Assembly (NCBI GenBank): GCA_020161575.1
Contig: JAIUNR010000004.1
Coordinates: 310,001 to 374,000, forward strand
Direction of reading: 5' to 3'
From: Pseudomonadota bacterium
Lineage (GTDB): Bacteria; Pseudomonadota; Alphaproteobacteria; Rhizobiales; Beijerinckiaceae
Length of the DNA: 64,000 nucleotides
Shown: piece by piece, positions 7,277 through 16,534 of the stretch
Numbering within the stretch: position 1 is the first letter of the stretch
How the letters are laid out: each line of letters starts with the position of its first letter
Translations under genes and position numbers: made by a program
Notes under the pieces: model-generated
What the model was told of the DNA's origin: nothing
Database searches by the model: none
The model's input: only the letters and a program-made list of their open reading frames with translations

Positions 7277-8429
7277 ATGGCGTTCGAAGGCATGGCAACC
7301 CCGTTGGGGATGAAGCCAGGACCAGCCCAGCGGGGGGTTCCCCCGCTTTGGCGCTGGGCCATGCTTGGCCTGTTTTTCATGATGCTGGCTTTCATGCTTG
7401 TCATTTTCGGGCGACGCGCGAGCGCGCCATCCATGCCTGAAGCGGCGGTTGCGATCATCGAGCGCGTCGCCCCCGGCATCCTCCCGGCGGATCGTCAACC
7501 CTTGCCTGAAAAGCCGCAGACCGGCGCAATCGCGGCGATCGAGCAGGGGTCGGGCGTCAATGTGGTGCGCCCCGGCGCGTCCGCGGCGCCGCAGGGCGTG
7601 GTGATTCGTGTCCCCGACGCCCCGGAACGCTTCGTCGGCGCGGGCGCCGATCCGCGTGTCAGCGAGCGCGGCCAGACCGGCACACTCCCTCGCATCGGCG
7701 AGGGCGGACTGACCCCGCGTGCGGTCTACGCGCGTGCTTTCACGCCGCCGCCCGGCAAGCCGCTGATCGGCATCGTCATGACGGGGGTGGGTATCGGCGC
7801 GCGCGGAACGACGGATGCGATCACCAAACTGCCCGGCGAAGTGACGCTCGCTTTCGCGCCTTATGGGCGCGATCTCGAGCAGCAGGCGGCGCGCGCCCGG
7901 CGCGACGGGCACGAGATCGTGTTGCAAGTGCCCATGGAGCCGCTCGATTATCCCGAAAGCGATCCGGGTCCGCATACGCTGCGTGTTGATTCGGGCGCCA
8001 ACGATAATCTGGAACGCCTTCACTGGCTGATGTCGCGTTTTCCCGGCTATGTCGGCCTGTCGAACTTCATGGGCAGCCGCCTTATGGCGGATCCGCAGGC
8101 CTATCCCCGGCTGCTGGAGGAGATCAACCGCCGCGGCCTCGTCTTCCTTGATGACGGCACCGCCCCGCGCAGCCAGACGCAGGAACTCGCCGCGAAGCTT
8201 GGCCTGCCGGTGCGCGTGGCCGACAGGGTCTTCGAAACCGGCGGCGCCAAATCGCTCGAAAAGGTTCTCGCGGAGATCGAGGATTTGGCGCGCGCGCGGC
8301 AGTGCCGTGATCACGATTCCCGCCCTCCCGGCCAATATTGAAAAGATCGCCGCCTGGGAGCGCGAACTGGGCACGCGCGGGCTTGCTCTCGCGCCGCTTT
8401 CCGCCATGATTGGCCGGCAGACGCGCTGA
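7277..8429 (+). pseudogene. YibQ-type divergent polysaccharide deacetylase, frameshifted near 8290
   Basis: Member of the divergent polysaccharide deacetylase family (YibQ, DUF610), periplasmic proteins next to envC/ctpA in many proteobacteria. It has an N-terminal TM anchor (WRWAMLGLFFMMLAFMLVIF), a Pro/Ala-rich linker, and the NodB-like core (IGIVMTGVGIGARGTTDAI; APYGRDLEQQ; GHEIVLQVPMEP; SNFMGSRL; RGLVFLDDGTAPRSQ). The main frame breaks at the GC-alternating run 8288-8299 and stops at 8341. The missing family C-terminus (GSAVITIPALP then [20 protein letters not shown]) continues intact in another frame to 8429. One extra base in the run explains this: sequencing error, or a true mutation costing the last ~45 residues. 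A TTG at 7268 is an alternative start. Confidence 0.85.
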
Positions 8430-8452
8430 CGCGAAAGGCCAGACGGAGGCTC

Positions 8453-8965
8453 ATGCCCAGATCGATCGAAACCATGCCCTACAGGCCATGCGTCGGCGTG
8501 ACGGTGGTCAACGCGGATGGCCTTGTCTTCATCGGCCGCCGCCGCCCCGACAAGGGGCCGGAATATCGCGATCGTGTCTATGAATGGCAGATGCCGCAGG
8601 GCGGGATCGACCATGGCGAAGACCCTTATCGCGCCGCCCTGCGCGAGCTTTTCGAGGAAACCAACATCCGCTCCGTGAGCCTGATCGCCGAGGCGCCGGA
8701 ATGGTACAATTATGATCTCCCCTTCGACACGATCGGCCGCGCGCTCAAGGGGCGCTATCGTGGCCAGACCCAGAAATGGTTCGCGCTCCGTTTTACGGGC
8801 GATGAATCGGAGATCGACGTGCGCGCGCCCGGCGGCGGCGTGCATAAGCCGGAATTCATCGATTGGCGCTGGGAAAGGCTCGAAAACCTGCCGGCGCTCA
8901 TCGTCCCCTTCAAGCGGGGTGTTTACGAACAGGTGGTGCGGGCCTTCGCGCCGCATGTCACCTGA
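8453..8965 (+). CDS. rppH: RNA pyrophosphohydrolase RppH
   Basis: Nudix hydrolase that removes pyrophosphate from 5'-triphosphate mRNA ends, triggering RNase E decay. The Nudix box is complete at residues 50-72 ([17 protein letters not shown] then FEETNI). The N-terminus [11 protein letters not shown] and the WYNYDLP and QKWFALRF blocks are RppH-specific rather than generic Nudix. Length 170 aa is usual for alphaproteobacteria. It follows the yibQ-like gene by 23 bp, a conserved adjacency. Confidence 0.95.
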   Translation: MPRSIETMPYRPCVGVTVVNADGLVFIGRRRPDKGPEYRDRVYEWQMPQGGIDHGEDPYRAALRELFEETNIRSVSLIAEAPEWYNYDLPFDTIGRALKGRYRGQTQKWFALRFTGDESEIDVRAPGGGVHKPEFIDWRWERLENLPALIVPFKRGVYEQVVRAFAPHVT

Positions 8966-8985
8966 TTCCCCGGAAGGAGCACGCC

Positions 8986-10272
8986 ATGACCGCTCGTGAT
9001 CGTCTTGAGGCCGCCCTCGTCAAAGCGGCGACGCCCCGCGCGCGCCATGTCTTCACCGCGCTGATGGAAACGACGGCCCGCGCCGAGGCGGATGCCGCCG
9101 ATATCCGCGCCCGTGCCGGCATTTCCCTCGGGCCCCTCGACGGGAAGATCGTCTCCATCAAGGACCTCTTCGATGTCGCCGGGATGGAGACCTGGGCCGG
9201 CTCGAAGATCCGCAAGGGCGCAGGGGCGGCCCTGGCGGATGCGCCCGCCATCGCCCGCCTGCGCCGGGCCGGCGCGGTGCTGATCGGGCGGACCAATATG
9301 AGCGAATTTGCCTTTTCCGGGCTCGGGCTCAACCCGCATTGGGGGACGCCCGGCAATGCGCATGATTCGACGCGCGTGCCGGGTGGTTCGACCTCCGGCG
9401 GCGCGGTTTCGGTGGCCCTCGGTATCGCCGATCTGACGCTTGGCACGGATACGGGCGGCTCGACCCGCGTTCCCGCCGCTTTCAACGGGATCGTTGGCTT
9501 CAAGCCGACTTCGCACCGGATACCCAAGGCCGGGTGCTTCCCGCTCTCCCAATCGCTCGATTCGATCGGACCGCTCGGCTCCAGTGTCGCCGATTGCGCC
9601 GCGATGGATTCGATCCTCGCCACCAGCGAGGCAGACCGCCTCACCCCGCTTTCCCTGAACGGGGTGCGGATCGGCGTGCCGCGCGGTTTCCTCTTCGAGG
9701 AGATGGAGGCGGCGGTCGGTGCGGCCTTCGAGGCGGCGTTGAGGGCACTGGAGAAGGCCGGCGCATCGCTGTGCGACATTGACGTCGAGGATCTGCTTGC
9801 CGAATCCCGCGCGGCGCTTCAGCGCGCGCCCATCGTCGCTTGCGAAGCCGCTGCGATCCACGCGGATTATTTCGAGAGCCGCGCGGCGGATTTCGATCCG
9901 CGCGTGCGCGGTCGCATCGCCGGAGGAACCGGCGTGTCCGCGATCGCCTATATCCAGACGATGCTCGCGCGCGAGGCGTTGAAAGCCCGGTTCTCCGAGC
10001 GTTTCGCGGCGAGCGCGACACTTCTCGCCTTGCCGACGGCGCCGATCCGCGCGGCGGAAATCGCACCGATCATGGCAGATGATGCTCTTTTCACGAAAAC
10101 CAACCTGCTGACATTGCGTAATACCAACGTTTTCAACTTCTTCGATTGCCCGGCCATCTCCCTGCCGCTGCCGATCGATGGGTTGCCGGCGGGCCTGATG
10201 CTTGTTTCCCCAGCCGGGCAGGATCGCCGCCTTTTCGCCTTTGCCGCTTCGGCGGAAGCGGCCTTGCGCTGA
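8986..10272 (+). CDS. Amidase-signature family hydrolase
   Basis: A 428-aa amidase (AS family). The catalytic triad is visible: Lys in VSIKDLFDVAG (~residue 54), the cis-Ser in PGGSTSGGAVS, and the nucleophile Ser in GTDTGGSTRVPAAFNG. GatB/GatC are not neighbours and the length is below GatA (~480), so it is a stand-alone amidase of unknown substrate rather than the tRNA amidotransferase subunit. ATG 8986 is preceded by a strong GGAAGGAG (8972-8979). The frame extends upstream into rppH, but that part is non-conserved. A flavin reductase-like gene follows after 17 bp, suggesting a two-gene unit. Confidence 0.88.
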   Translation: MTARDRLEAALVKAATPRARHVFTALMETTARAEADAADIRARAGISLGPLDGKIVSIKDLFDVAGMETWAGSKIRKGAGAALADAPAIARLRRAGAVLIGRTNMSEFAFSGLGLNPHWGTPGNAHDSTRVPGGSTSGGAVSVALGIADLTLGTDTGGSTRVPAAFNGIVGFKPTSHRIPKAGCFPLSQSLDSIGPLGSSVADCAAMDSILATSEADRLTPLSLNGVRIGVPRGFLFEEMEAAVGAAFEAALRALEKAGASLCDIDVEDLLAESRAALQRAPIVACEAAAIHADYFESRAADFDPRVRGRIAGGTGVSAIAYIQTMLAREALKARFSERFAASATLLALPTAPIRAAEIAPIMADDALFTKTNLLTLRNTNVFNFFDCPAISLPLPIDGLPAGLMLVSPAGQDRRLFAFAASAEAALR

Positions 10273-10289
10273 CCTGCGGGAGCCACCGG

Positions 10290-10937
10290 ATGCTTTTCGA
10301 TCTTGAAACCCTGCCGCCCGATCTTGCCTACAAGATCCTCGGCTCCACGGTCACGCCGCGCCCGATCGCCTGGGTGACGACGCTTTCGGAAACCGGCATT
10401 TCCAACGCGGCGCCCTATTCCTTCTTCAATGTGATGGGGGATGATCCGCCCTTGCTGGTGCTCGGCGTGATGCGCGATGGCCGGAAGGGCTTCAAGGATA
10501 CCGCCGCCAACATCCTCGCGACCGGCGAATTCGTGGTCAATCTGGTCCCGGAACGGCTGGCGCAGCAGATGAACATAACCAGCATCGATGCGCCGGCGGA
10601 GGTCAACGAACTCGACCTCGCCGGCCTCGCCACCGCGCCCTCGACCAAGGTGAAGCCGCCGCGCATCGCGCAGAGCCCGGTCGCCTTCGAATGCAAGCTG
10701 ATGACCAGCCTCATCACCGGGCCGAAACAGGCCATCGTGCTCGGGCGGGTGGTCGCGGCGCATCTCGACGAGGCGATCGTGCTCGACAAGGCGCGTTGCC
10801 ATATCGATACGCCCGCGCTCGGGCTCATCGCCCGCATGCATGGGAGCGGGGTCTATCTGCGTTCGAGCGACATGTTCGAGATGACCCGTCCGCGTTGGGC
10901 GGATTGGCAGGGTAAGGCTACCAAGCCTGGCGCTTGA
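10290..10937 (+). CDS. Flavin reductase-like (DIM6/NTAB) FMN-binding protein
   Basis: A 215-aa protein with the flavin reductase-like split barrel: STVTPRPIAWVTTLSETG (residues 19-36), NAAPYSFFNVMGDDPP, and KDTAANILATGEFVVNLV are family hallmarks for FMN binding. Members serve as NAD(P)H:flavin reductase partners of two-component monooxygenases or as stand-alone flavoproteins; no monooxygenase gene lies nearby. ATG 10290 is used, with the previous gene ending at 10272; the upstream in-frame extension overlaps the amidase gene. Co-transcription with the amidase is likely. Confidence 0.87.
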   Translation: MLFDLETLPPDLAYKILGSTVTPRPIAWVTTLSETGISNAAPYSFFNVMGDDPPLLVLGVMRDGRKGFKDTAANILATGEFVVNLVPERLAQQMNITSIDAPAEVNELDLAGLATAPSTKVKPPRIAQSPVAFECKLMTSLITGPKQAIVLGRVVAAHLDEAIVLDKARCHIDTPALGLIARMHGSGVYLRSSDMFEMTRPRWADWQGKATKPGA

Positions 10938-10982
10938 GCTATCTGGCGCCTCCGAGACAGCCGGATGAGGGCGCGGAATGCA

Positions 10983-11022
10983 GACGAGAAAGGCCGGGCC
11001 TTGCCGCTCGGCCTTTCTCGTC
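10983..11022. terminator. Perfect 14-bp stem hairpin between convergent genes
   Basis: GACGAGAAAGGCCG (10983-10996) and CGGCCTTTCTCGTC (11009-11022) form a perfect 14-bp stem around a 12-nt loop, centred in the 91-bp gap between convergent genes. There is no T run on either side, but position and strength suggest a bidirectional terminator or mRNA 3' end stabiliser. Confidence 0.65.
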
Positions 11023-11028
11023 GCGCGG

Positions 11029-11520
11029 TCACCCGGCGCGGCGACCCATGGGGAAGGGCATGTAGCCGATGAAGCCCGTGAGCTTCCAGTGCCCGCCAGC
11101 CTTGCGGCAGAAATAGAGCGTCTGCCAATTGAGCACGTCCTTCGTGCCATCCGCCTTGGCGATGCTGCCGTCGAATTTCTTGTGTGCGACAGCGATGTCG
11201 CCGGTCACGTCGATATGGAGCAAGTTTGTCGCCCGGTAGATGGCCAGGCGGGCATCCTCGGCGAATTTCGTGGCGGCGGTTGCGGCGGATTGGCGCAGCC
11301 ACTCATCGCGATAGACCTGAAGCGAAGGGAAGCCGATCCGCCACGTATCGGGATTTTCCGAGGCCTTGGCATCGATGCCAAGAAAGCCTTCGGCGACGAA
11401 ATCGCCTTCGACCATGGCCCAATCCTGCCCGATAAAGGCATCGATGTCGCGCTGGACGAGCATGGTCCAGATCGCGCCGCGATCGGGATCGTTGGGGAAG
11501 GGGTTGGTCGTGGCAGACAT
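11029..11520 (-). CDS. NTF2/SnoaL-like protein of unknown function
   Basis: A 163-aa soluble protein with no signal peptide. The N-terminal FPNDPDRGAIWTMLVQRDIDAFIGQDWAMVEGDF pattern (split across residues 8-42), a central helix and C-terminal strands ending WKLTGFIGYMPFP resemble the cone-shaped NTF2/SnoaL fold, often used for small-ligand enzymes or stress proteins. I cannot assign a reaction. It is 15 bp downstream of the RpiR regulator gene and may be the last gene of the leftward SDR-rpiR transcript. Confidence 0.7.
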   Translation of the reverse strand: MSATTNPFPNDPDRGAIWTMLVQRDIDAFIGQDWAMVEGDFVAEGFLGIDAKASENPDTWRIGFPSLQVYRDEWLRQSAATAATKFAEDARLAIYRATNLLHIDVTGDIAVAHKKFDGSIAKADGTKDVLNWQTLYFCRKAGGHWKLTGFIGYMPFPMGRRAG

Positions 11521-11535
11521 CGTTTCCTCGTTTTT

Positions 11536-12402
11536 CTAGTCGCCGATGGGAAGGCTTGGATCATTGACCTTGAGCCTGTTCAGGCTCTGCTTGATGCGTC
11601 TGAGCCTCTCCAGCACGATCGGGCCGATGGCATTCGCGGTCTCAAGCGCGAGCAGGTCGATCATGGCCAGAAGCGCGTAGCGCGTGGGTGAAGGCTTGTA
11701 GAGGTTCGGTTCTTCCGGAATGCGGAAGCCGATCGTGGTGTCGCTGACTTTCGCCAGGGCTGAATCCGGTGCCGTGAACGCCACGGTATAGGCGCCGTAG
11801 CTCCGCGCGATCTGAACCGCCTCGACCACAGAGCGGGCATGCCCCGAGATCGAGAAGGCGAGAATGACGGTCTGCCTCCCCGTCACCGAGGCTGTCATCC
11901 TCTGCATCTCGCCGTCGATATAGGCGGTTACCGGCAGACCAAGGCGGAACAGCCGGTGCTGGGTCTCCATGGCGGCGATGGAGGAGGAGCCGCCGGTGCC
12001 ATAGGCGAAGACCTGCGCAGCTGTCGAAAGCCGCTGCGCGGCGGTGACGAAGAGCGATTGGTCGAGATTGGCCCGGAGCCGTTCGACCGCGCTGATCGCG
12101 CCGTCGCAGACGAGATCGAAATTCGAGCGCTCATCCGGGTGGGAGGGCGCGCCGGTGAGATAGGGCGCGCCGACCGCGAGCGCCTGCGCAAGATGGAACT
12201 TGAACTCGCGGATCCCGTCGAAGTGAAGCGCCCGACAGAAGCGCGTCACCGTGGGCTCACTCACTTCCGCGCGGCTCGCCAGTTCGTTGATCGAGGCGCG
12301 TGAGGCGAAGGCCATGTCATCAAGCACGATCTGCGCGAGCTTCTGGTCGGCGCGGCTGCCATGTTCCAGAATCTGCCGGAGCGTTTCGACAATATCGATC
12401 AT
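11536..12402 (-). CDS. RpiR-family transcriptional regulator (HTH + SIS)
   Basis: A 288-aa regulator. The N-terminal HTH (residues ~20-62: DDMAFASRASINELASRAEV then SEPTVTRFCRALHFDG) is typical RpiR. The SIS phosphosugar-sensing domain (~125-250) has GTGGSSSIAAMETQHRLFRLG and LAFSISGHARSVVEAVQIAR. Members respond to sugar phosphates, so it probably controls the divergent glycoside operon. Its start overlaps the end of the SDR gene by 4 bp (ATGA), so the two are translationally coupled. Candidate operators lie in 13200-13593. Confidence 0.93.
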   Translation of the reverse strand: MIDIVETLRQILEHGSRADQKLAQIVLDDMAFASRASINELASRAEVSEPTVTRFCRALHFDGIREFKFHLAQALAVGAPYLTGAPSHPDERSNFDLVCDGAISAVERLRANLDQSLFVTAAQRLSTAAQVFAYGTGGSSSIAAMETQHRLFRLGLPVTAYIDGEMQRMTASVTGRQTVILAFSISGHARSVVEAVQIARSYGAYTVAFTAPDSALAKVSDTTIGFRIPEEPNLYKPSPTRYALLAMIDLLALETANAIGPIVLERLRRIKQSLNRLKVNDPSLPIGD

Positions 12403-13199
12403 GATGCCGCCGTTCGCGCCGGCGCTTCGGGCGGCATCGCGCCGCCAAGGATCTTGCGCACGAAATTGAGATTGCCCGCCATGAGTCCCGCATCGACCGG
12501 CAAGGCGACGCCAGTGATCCCCGCCGCGAGTGGGGAGGCAAGGAAAGCGACGGCGGCCGCGACATCATCGGCGGTGACAAGGCGGTTCAGCGGATAATGC
12601 GCCAGCACATCCTGCCGCATCTCGGCGGAGCGGGCGAAACGATGATCCCAGGCTGGCGTCATCACCGAGCCGGGGCAGATCGTGTTGGCGCGGATATTGC
12701 GCCCGCCCCATTCCACCGCCACCGCCTCGATATAGGAGATCAGGCCGGCCTTGGCGACGGAATAGGCGGGGTTGCCGAAATAGGCGAGCCCATTGACCGA
12801 GGAGACCGCGACGATCGCGCCGCCGCCATTGCTGGCCATCGCCGGCAGGGCCGTATCGATTACGCGGTAGGCGCCTGTGAGATTGATCTCGATCTCGCGG
12901 GTGAAGGTCGCGTCGTCGACATCGGCGTAGGTTTCCGCCCGCGTGAAGCCGGCATTGGAGATGACCACATCCGGCGCACCCTGCTCTTCGATCAGGCGCG
13001 CGGTCTCGCGACGAACCGCTGCGCCATCCGTCAGCTCGAAAACCGCGCGTGCGGCGACAGCGAGTTCGGCGAGCAGTGCCGGATCGCGATCAATCGCGCT
13101 GATTCGCGCGCCGGCTTCGGAGAAACGCCGCACGAGCGCGCGTCCGATTCCACCCCCAGCGCCGGTGATCATGACGTGCTTGTTGGCAAAGGACAGCAT
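12399..13199 (-). CDS. Short-chain dehydrogenase/reductase (SDR)
   Basis: A classical SDR of 266 aa: cofactor motif TGAGGGIG (residues 12-19), NAG in VVISNAG, and the catalytic Ser-Tyr-Lys in AVSSVNGLA and PAYSVAKAG. The acidic residue after beta-2 (SAIDRD) favours NAD over NADP. The C-terminus carries an extra ~25-residue tail beyond the usual VDAG end. First gene of a leftward pair with the RpiR regulator and divergent from the Gfo/Idh/MocA gene. A role in oxidising a sugar imported by the adjacent transporter is inferred. Confidence 0.92.
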   Translation of the reverse strand: MLSFANKHVMITGAGGGIGRALVRRFSEAGARISAIDRDPALLAELAVAARAVFELTDGAAVRRETARLIEEQGAPDVVISNAGFTRAETYADVDDATFTREIEINLTGAYRVIDTALPAMASNGGGAIVAVSSVNGLAYFGNPAYSVAKAGLISYIEAVAVEWGGRNIRANTICPGSVMTPAWDHRFARSAEMRQDVLAHYPLNRLVTADDVAAAVAFLASPLAAGITGVALPVDAGLMAGNLNFVRKILGGAMPPEAPARTAAS

Positions 13200-13593
13200 G
13201 CGGACCTCCCTAGATGCCGCCCAGCATGATCAAAAAATGAAAGTTTGCAACGTAATTTTGTACCATTATCCCTCCAAGAGAAAGAAAATTTCACTCCTGT
13301 GGTTCGCTGAAACGAGTCGGTCGGATCGAATTGCAGGGGCGGATAAGAAGAGGTTCGTATCAAATCGTCATCATTCGGCAGGATTGAATTGGAGCCTAGG
13401 AGAGGGGTCTGTATCGATTTCCGGCAATTGTCCCTTCATATTGCTGCGTCTTTGGCAAATTTTCTCTGGAAATTCAGGGTCGCAGGCGGGAGGGGGAGCT
13501 AGCAATAAAAAGGGAATTGACAGGCGAGAAAAAACCGGGTCCTTTGTAAAAAATTTTCATGACCTCCCCGAAGCAGGGAGGCGGGGAGGCGCC
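13200..13593. promoter_or_regulatory. 394-bp divergent regulatory region of the glycoside locus
   Basis: Distinctly AT-richer than its surroundings. Rightward, a consensus -35 TTGACA lies at 13517-13522, with AT-rich GTAAAAAATTTTCATG at 13546-13561 just before the MocA gene's GGGGAGG ribosome site. Further AT-rich partial dyads are GAAAGAAAATTTCAC (13280-13294) and CGTAATTTTGTACC (13251-13264), the last reminiscent of RpiR/HexR-type half sites. These are plausible binding sites for the adjacent RpiR protein, an inference from position and sequence only. Confidence 0.5.
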
Positions 13594-14763
13594 ATGAGGG
13601 TCGGCATTGTCGGGCTCGGATTCCGTCTGGAATTGCTCGCGAAGGTTTTCGCGGCAACGGTTCCGGAGTTCCGGCTTGTCGGTTATGTCGATCCCGAGCC
13701 CGCTGGACTCCCGGGGCTGATCAAGGCCGGGATCGATCCCGGGCGGGCCTATGACAACATCGATGATCTGGTGGGGGCGGAAAAGCTCGATCTCCTGATG
13801 ATCGGCTCACCCAACCATCTCCACCTTGATCATCTGCGCATTGCGCTCAAGCACGATATCCGCATCTTCTGCGAGAAGCCGATCGTGACAACGATCGAGG
13901 ATACGTTCGAATTGCTGAAGCTGCTGCGCGATCATGGCGGGCCGGACCGTGTGATCGTCGGGCTCGTGCTGCGTTACGCGCCGCTCTATGTCGATCTGGT
14001 CAAGACGCTGGCCGAGGGGACGCTGGGCGAAGTGGCCTCGATCGAGGCGTCCGAGCATATCGCGCCCTATCATGGCGCCTTCTTCATGCGCGACTGGCGA
14101 CGTTATCAGGATTATTCCGGCTCCTTCATGCTGGAGAAATGCTGCCATGATCTCGACCTGTATCAGGGCGTGATGGGCGCCCGCGCGATGCGGGTCGCGA
14201 GTTTCGGCGGTCGCAAGAGCTTTACGCCGAAAAACGCCAACAACCTCGATCAGACGGTCTATCACCGCAAACCCTCGGGCTGGATGGGCACGACACGGGT
14301 TTTCGACAGTGACGCGGATATCATCGATCACCAGACCGCGATCGTCGAATACGCCAATGGCGCCTCGATGGCCTTCCATACCAATCTCAACGTGCCGAAC
14401 CATTTCCGTCGCTTCTGCGTCGTCGGCACCAAGGGGACGGCGGAGGGCGACTTCGTGCGCAATTACTATCGCGTATCCGATGCGCATTCCGAGAAGGTGC
14501 TCGCGGACAAGAGCTACGAGATTTCAGGCCTTTCAGTGCATTACGGCGCCGACGAACAGATGATCGCCGATGTGGTCGAGCATCTGCGCCACGGCACGAA
14601 GCTGCCGGTTTCCGTGCTTGATGCGCTCGAGGCGGGTATCACCGCCATCAAGATCGACGAAGCGCGCCGCACCCGCACGGTGGTGGATCTCGCGCCGGTC
14701 TGGCAGGTCTATGATTCCCTGCTTGCGCCGGCAGAACGTGCCAAGACGGGAGGCGCGGCATGA
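13594..14763 (+). CDS. Gfo/Idh/MocA-family oxidoreductase
   Basis: A 389-aa NAD(P)-dependent sugar oxidoreductase. The Rossmann motif GIVGLGFRLE is at the N-terminus, the family EKP motif appears as IFCEKPIVTT (~residue 97), and the active-site block reads EKCCHDLDLYQGV, with the catalytic His/Asp pair. ATG 13594 has GGGGAGG just upstream; the frame is open well upstream, but that sequence is the AT-rich control region. First gene of the rightward transporter operon, overlapping the first permease by 4 bp. Such enzymes oxidise or reduce sugar hydroxyls (for example at C3); the substrate here is unknown. Confidence 0.93.
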   Translation: MRVGIVGLGFRLELLAKVFAATVPEFRLVGYVDPEPAGLPGLIKAGIDPGRAYDNIDDLVGAEKLDLLMIGSPNHLHLDHLRIALKHDIRIFCEKPIVTTIEDTFELLKLLRDHGGPDRVIVGLVLRYAPLYVDLVKTLAEGTLGEVASIEASEHIAPYHGAFFMRDWRRYQDYSGSFMLEKCCHDLDLYQGVMGARAMRVASFGGRKSFTPKNANNLDQTVYHRKPSGWMGTTRVFDSDADIIDHQTAIVEYANGASMAFHTNLNVPNHFRRFCVVGTKGTAEGDFVRNYYRVSDAHSEKVLADKSYEISGLSVHYGADEQMIADVVEHLRHGTKLPVSVLDALEAGITAIKIDEARRTRTVVDLAPVWQVYDSLLAPAERAKTGGAA

Positions 14764-15650
14764 CTCTTTCGCGCAATGCCAGCCAGAGCCTTTTCGCCTT
14801 CGCGCTTCTGGCGCCGGCCCTGCTCTATGTCTTCATCATCGTGGCCTATCCGCTGCTCGACACGGTGATCCTCTCCTTCACCAACGCTTCCTTGCGCAAG
14901 CAGGTCGATTGGGTGGGCTGGGCGAATTACACGAAGATCTTCCATTCGGATTTCTCCACCATCGTCATCCGAACCTTCGTCTGGACCTTCTTCTCGGTCG
15001 CCACGAAGATGGTGTTCGGCATTTTCGGCGCCGTGCTGCTCAATTCCGCCGTGCCGGGACGCGCGATCTTCCGCGTACTCACCCTGCCGCCCTGGATCGT
15101 GCCGATGGCGATCGGCATCTTCATGTGGGGCTGGATGTATAATGGCCAGTTCGGCATGATTTCCGGCCTGCTCCAGCGTTTCGGCATCACCGATGGCCCG
15201 GTCGCCTTCCTTGCCCGCGGCGAGACCGCGTTCTGGGCGACGATCTTCACCGATGTCTGGATCGGCGTACCGATGGTGACGCTTTATTTCCTCGCCTCGA
15301 TCCAGTCGATCCCGAAGGATCTCTACGAGGCCGCCTGGGTGGATGGGGCCGGGCGATTCTACCGCTTCCGGCGCATCACGCTGCCGATGATCGTGCCTTC
15401 GATCATCACGATGTCGATGATCTCGATGATCGCGACCTTCAATTCCTTCGACATCATCTGGATTCTCACGCAAGGCGGGCCGAGCGGCGAGACGACCACG
15501 ATGATCATCGATACCTACAAGACCGCCATCGGCTCCTACAAATACGGCGAGGGCGCAGCGCGCGCGGTGCTGATCTGCATTTTCCTCTCGCTCTTTACCT
15601 TCTTCTATTTCCGTCTTGTCAGCCGCCTTTCGCGCAAGAACCAGTTCTGA
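14760..15650 (+). CDS. CUT1 sugar ABC transporter permease (MalF/UgpA-like)
   Basis: Inner-membrane permease of 296 aa with six predicted TM segments. The EAA loop that docks the ATPase is EAAWVDGAGRFYRFRRITLP, near residue 193. N-terminal FAFALLAPALLYVFIIVAYP is the usual first TM of MalF-like subunits. It overlaps the MocA-family gene by ATGA and is followed 11 bp later by the second permease, as expected for a heterodimeric CUT1 importer of oligosaccharides or glycosides. Confidence 0.95.
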   Translation: MTLSRNASQSLFAFALLAPALLYVFIIVAYPLLDTVILSFTNASLRKQVDWVGWANYTKIFHSDFSTIVIRTFVWTFFSVATKMVFGIFGAVLLNSAVPGRAIFRVLTLPPWIVPMAIGIFMWGWMYNGQFGMISGLLQRFGITDGPVAFLARGETAFWATIFTDVWIGVPMVTLYFLASIQSIPKDLYEAAWVDGAGRFYRFRRITLPMIVPSIITMSMISMIATFNSFDIIWILTQGGPSGETTTMIIDTYKTAIGSYKYGEGAARAVLICIFLSLFTFFYFRLVSRLSRKNQF

Positions 15651-15661
15651 GGGAGAGGGCG

Positions 15662-16504
15662 ATGATCGATAAATACCGCTGGCACGAGACCCTGCTGATC
15701 TATTGCGGGATCTTTCTCTTCCTCGCCTTCGTGCTTTCGCCCTTCATCGAGGGGTTCCTCGTCTCGCTGAAGCCGCTGAGCCTGCTCTTTTCATCGCCCT
15801 ACAAGTTCTGGCCAGAGAACGGCTCCTTCAAGGCGTATTTCGACATCTGGACGAGCGTGCCGCGCCTGCCGCTTTACATGTTCAATTCCATTATCATCGC
15901 GCTCGCCGAGACCCTGATCGCGCTCTGCCTCATCGTGCCGGCGGCTTATGCCTTCGCGCGGTTCGAGTTTCCGCTCAAAGGGGCGCTGCTTGGCGGCTTT
16001 CTCACGATCAACATGTTCTCAGGCGCGGTGCTGCTGATTCCGCTGTTCCGGCTGCTGCGCTCGATGGGGCTGCTCAACACCTATTTCGCCCAGATCGTGC
16101 CGGGGACCGCCTTTCTGCTGGCCACCGGAATCTGGTTGCTCCGCACCTACATGATGCGCATCCCGCGCGAGCTTGATGAGGCGGCGTGGGTGGATGGCGC
16201 GAGCCGTTTCTACATCTTCCGCCGGATTATCCTGCCGCTCGCGATGCCGGGCATCCTGATTGTCGCGATGTATGCGTTCCTGACGGCTTACGCCCAGCAA
16301 TTCATCTTCGCGCTCACCTTCAACTCGAAGTCGGACTACATGCCGCTTTCCATCGGTCTCTACGCGTTCTTCGGGCGGCAGGAAGTGATCTGGAACGAGC
16401 TGATGGCTGCGAGTTTCGTCGGCATCCTGCCGGTGATGGTGATGTTCATTTTCTTCCAGCGCTATCTTGTCGCGGGCCTCACGGCGGGCGCGGTGAAGAC
16501 ATGA
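15662..16504 (+). CDS. CUT1 sugar ABC transporter permease (MalG/UgpE-like)
   Basis: Second permease, 280 aa, six predicted TM segments. The EAA loop reads DEAAWVDGASRFYIFRRIIL near residue 175. The MalG-type C-terminal block (FQRYLVAGLTAGAVKT, residues 265-280) is present; in this family it extends toward the ATPase. GGGAGAGGGCG precedes the start. The gap before the binding-protein gene (140 bp) holds a GGCCGG-5 nt-CCGGCC hairpin at 16535-16551. Confidence 0.95.
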   Translation: MIDKYRWHETLLIYCGIFLFLAFVLSPFIEGFLVSLKPLSLLFSSPYKFWPENGSFKAYFDIWTSVPRLPLYMFNSIIIALAETLIALCLIVPAAYAFARFEFPLKGALLGGFLTINMFSGAVLLIPLFRLLRSMGLLNTYFAQIVPGTAFLLATGIWLLRTYMMRIPRELDEAAWVDGASRFYIFRRIILPLAMPGILIVAMYAFLTAYAQQFIFALTFNSKSDYMPLSIGLYAFFGRQEVIWNELMAASFVGILPVMVMFIFFQRYLVAGLTAGAVKT

Positions 16505-16534
16505 GCGCGATATTCGCAAGCGAGAGCTTCATGA

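Noticed and set aside
7244-8956. 570-codon open frame on the minus strand opposite yibQ-rppH
   Set aside because: Arg/Gly/Ala-rich composition without domain motifs; it is a mirror of the GC-rich coding frames on the plus strand.
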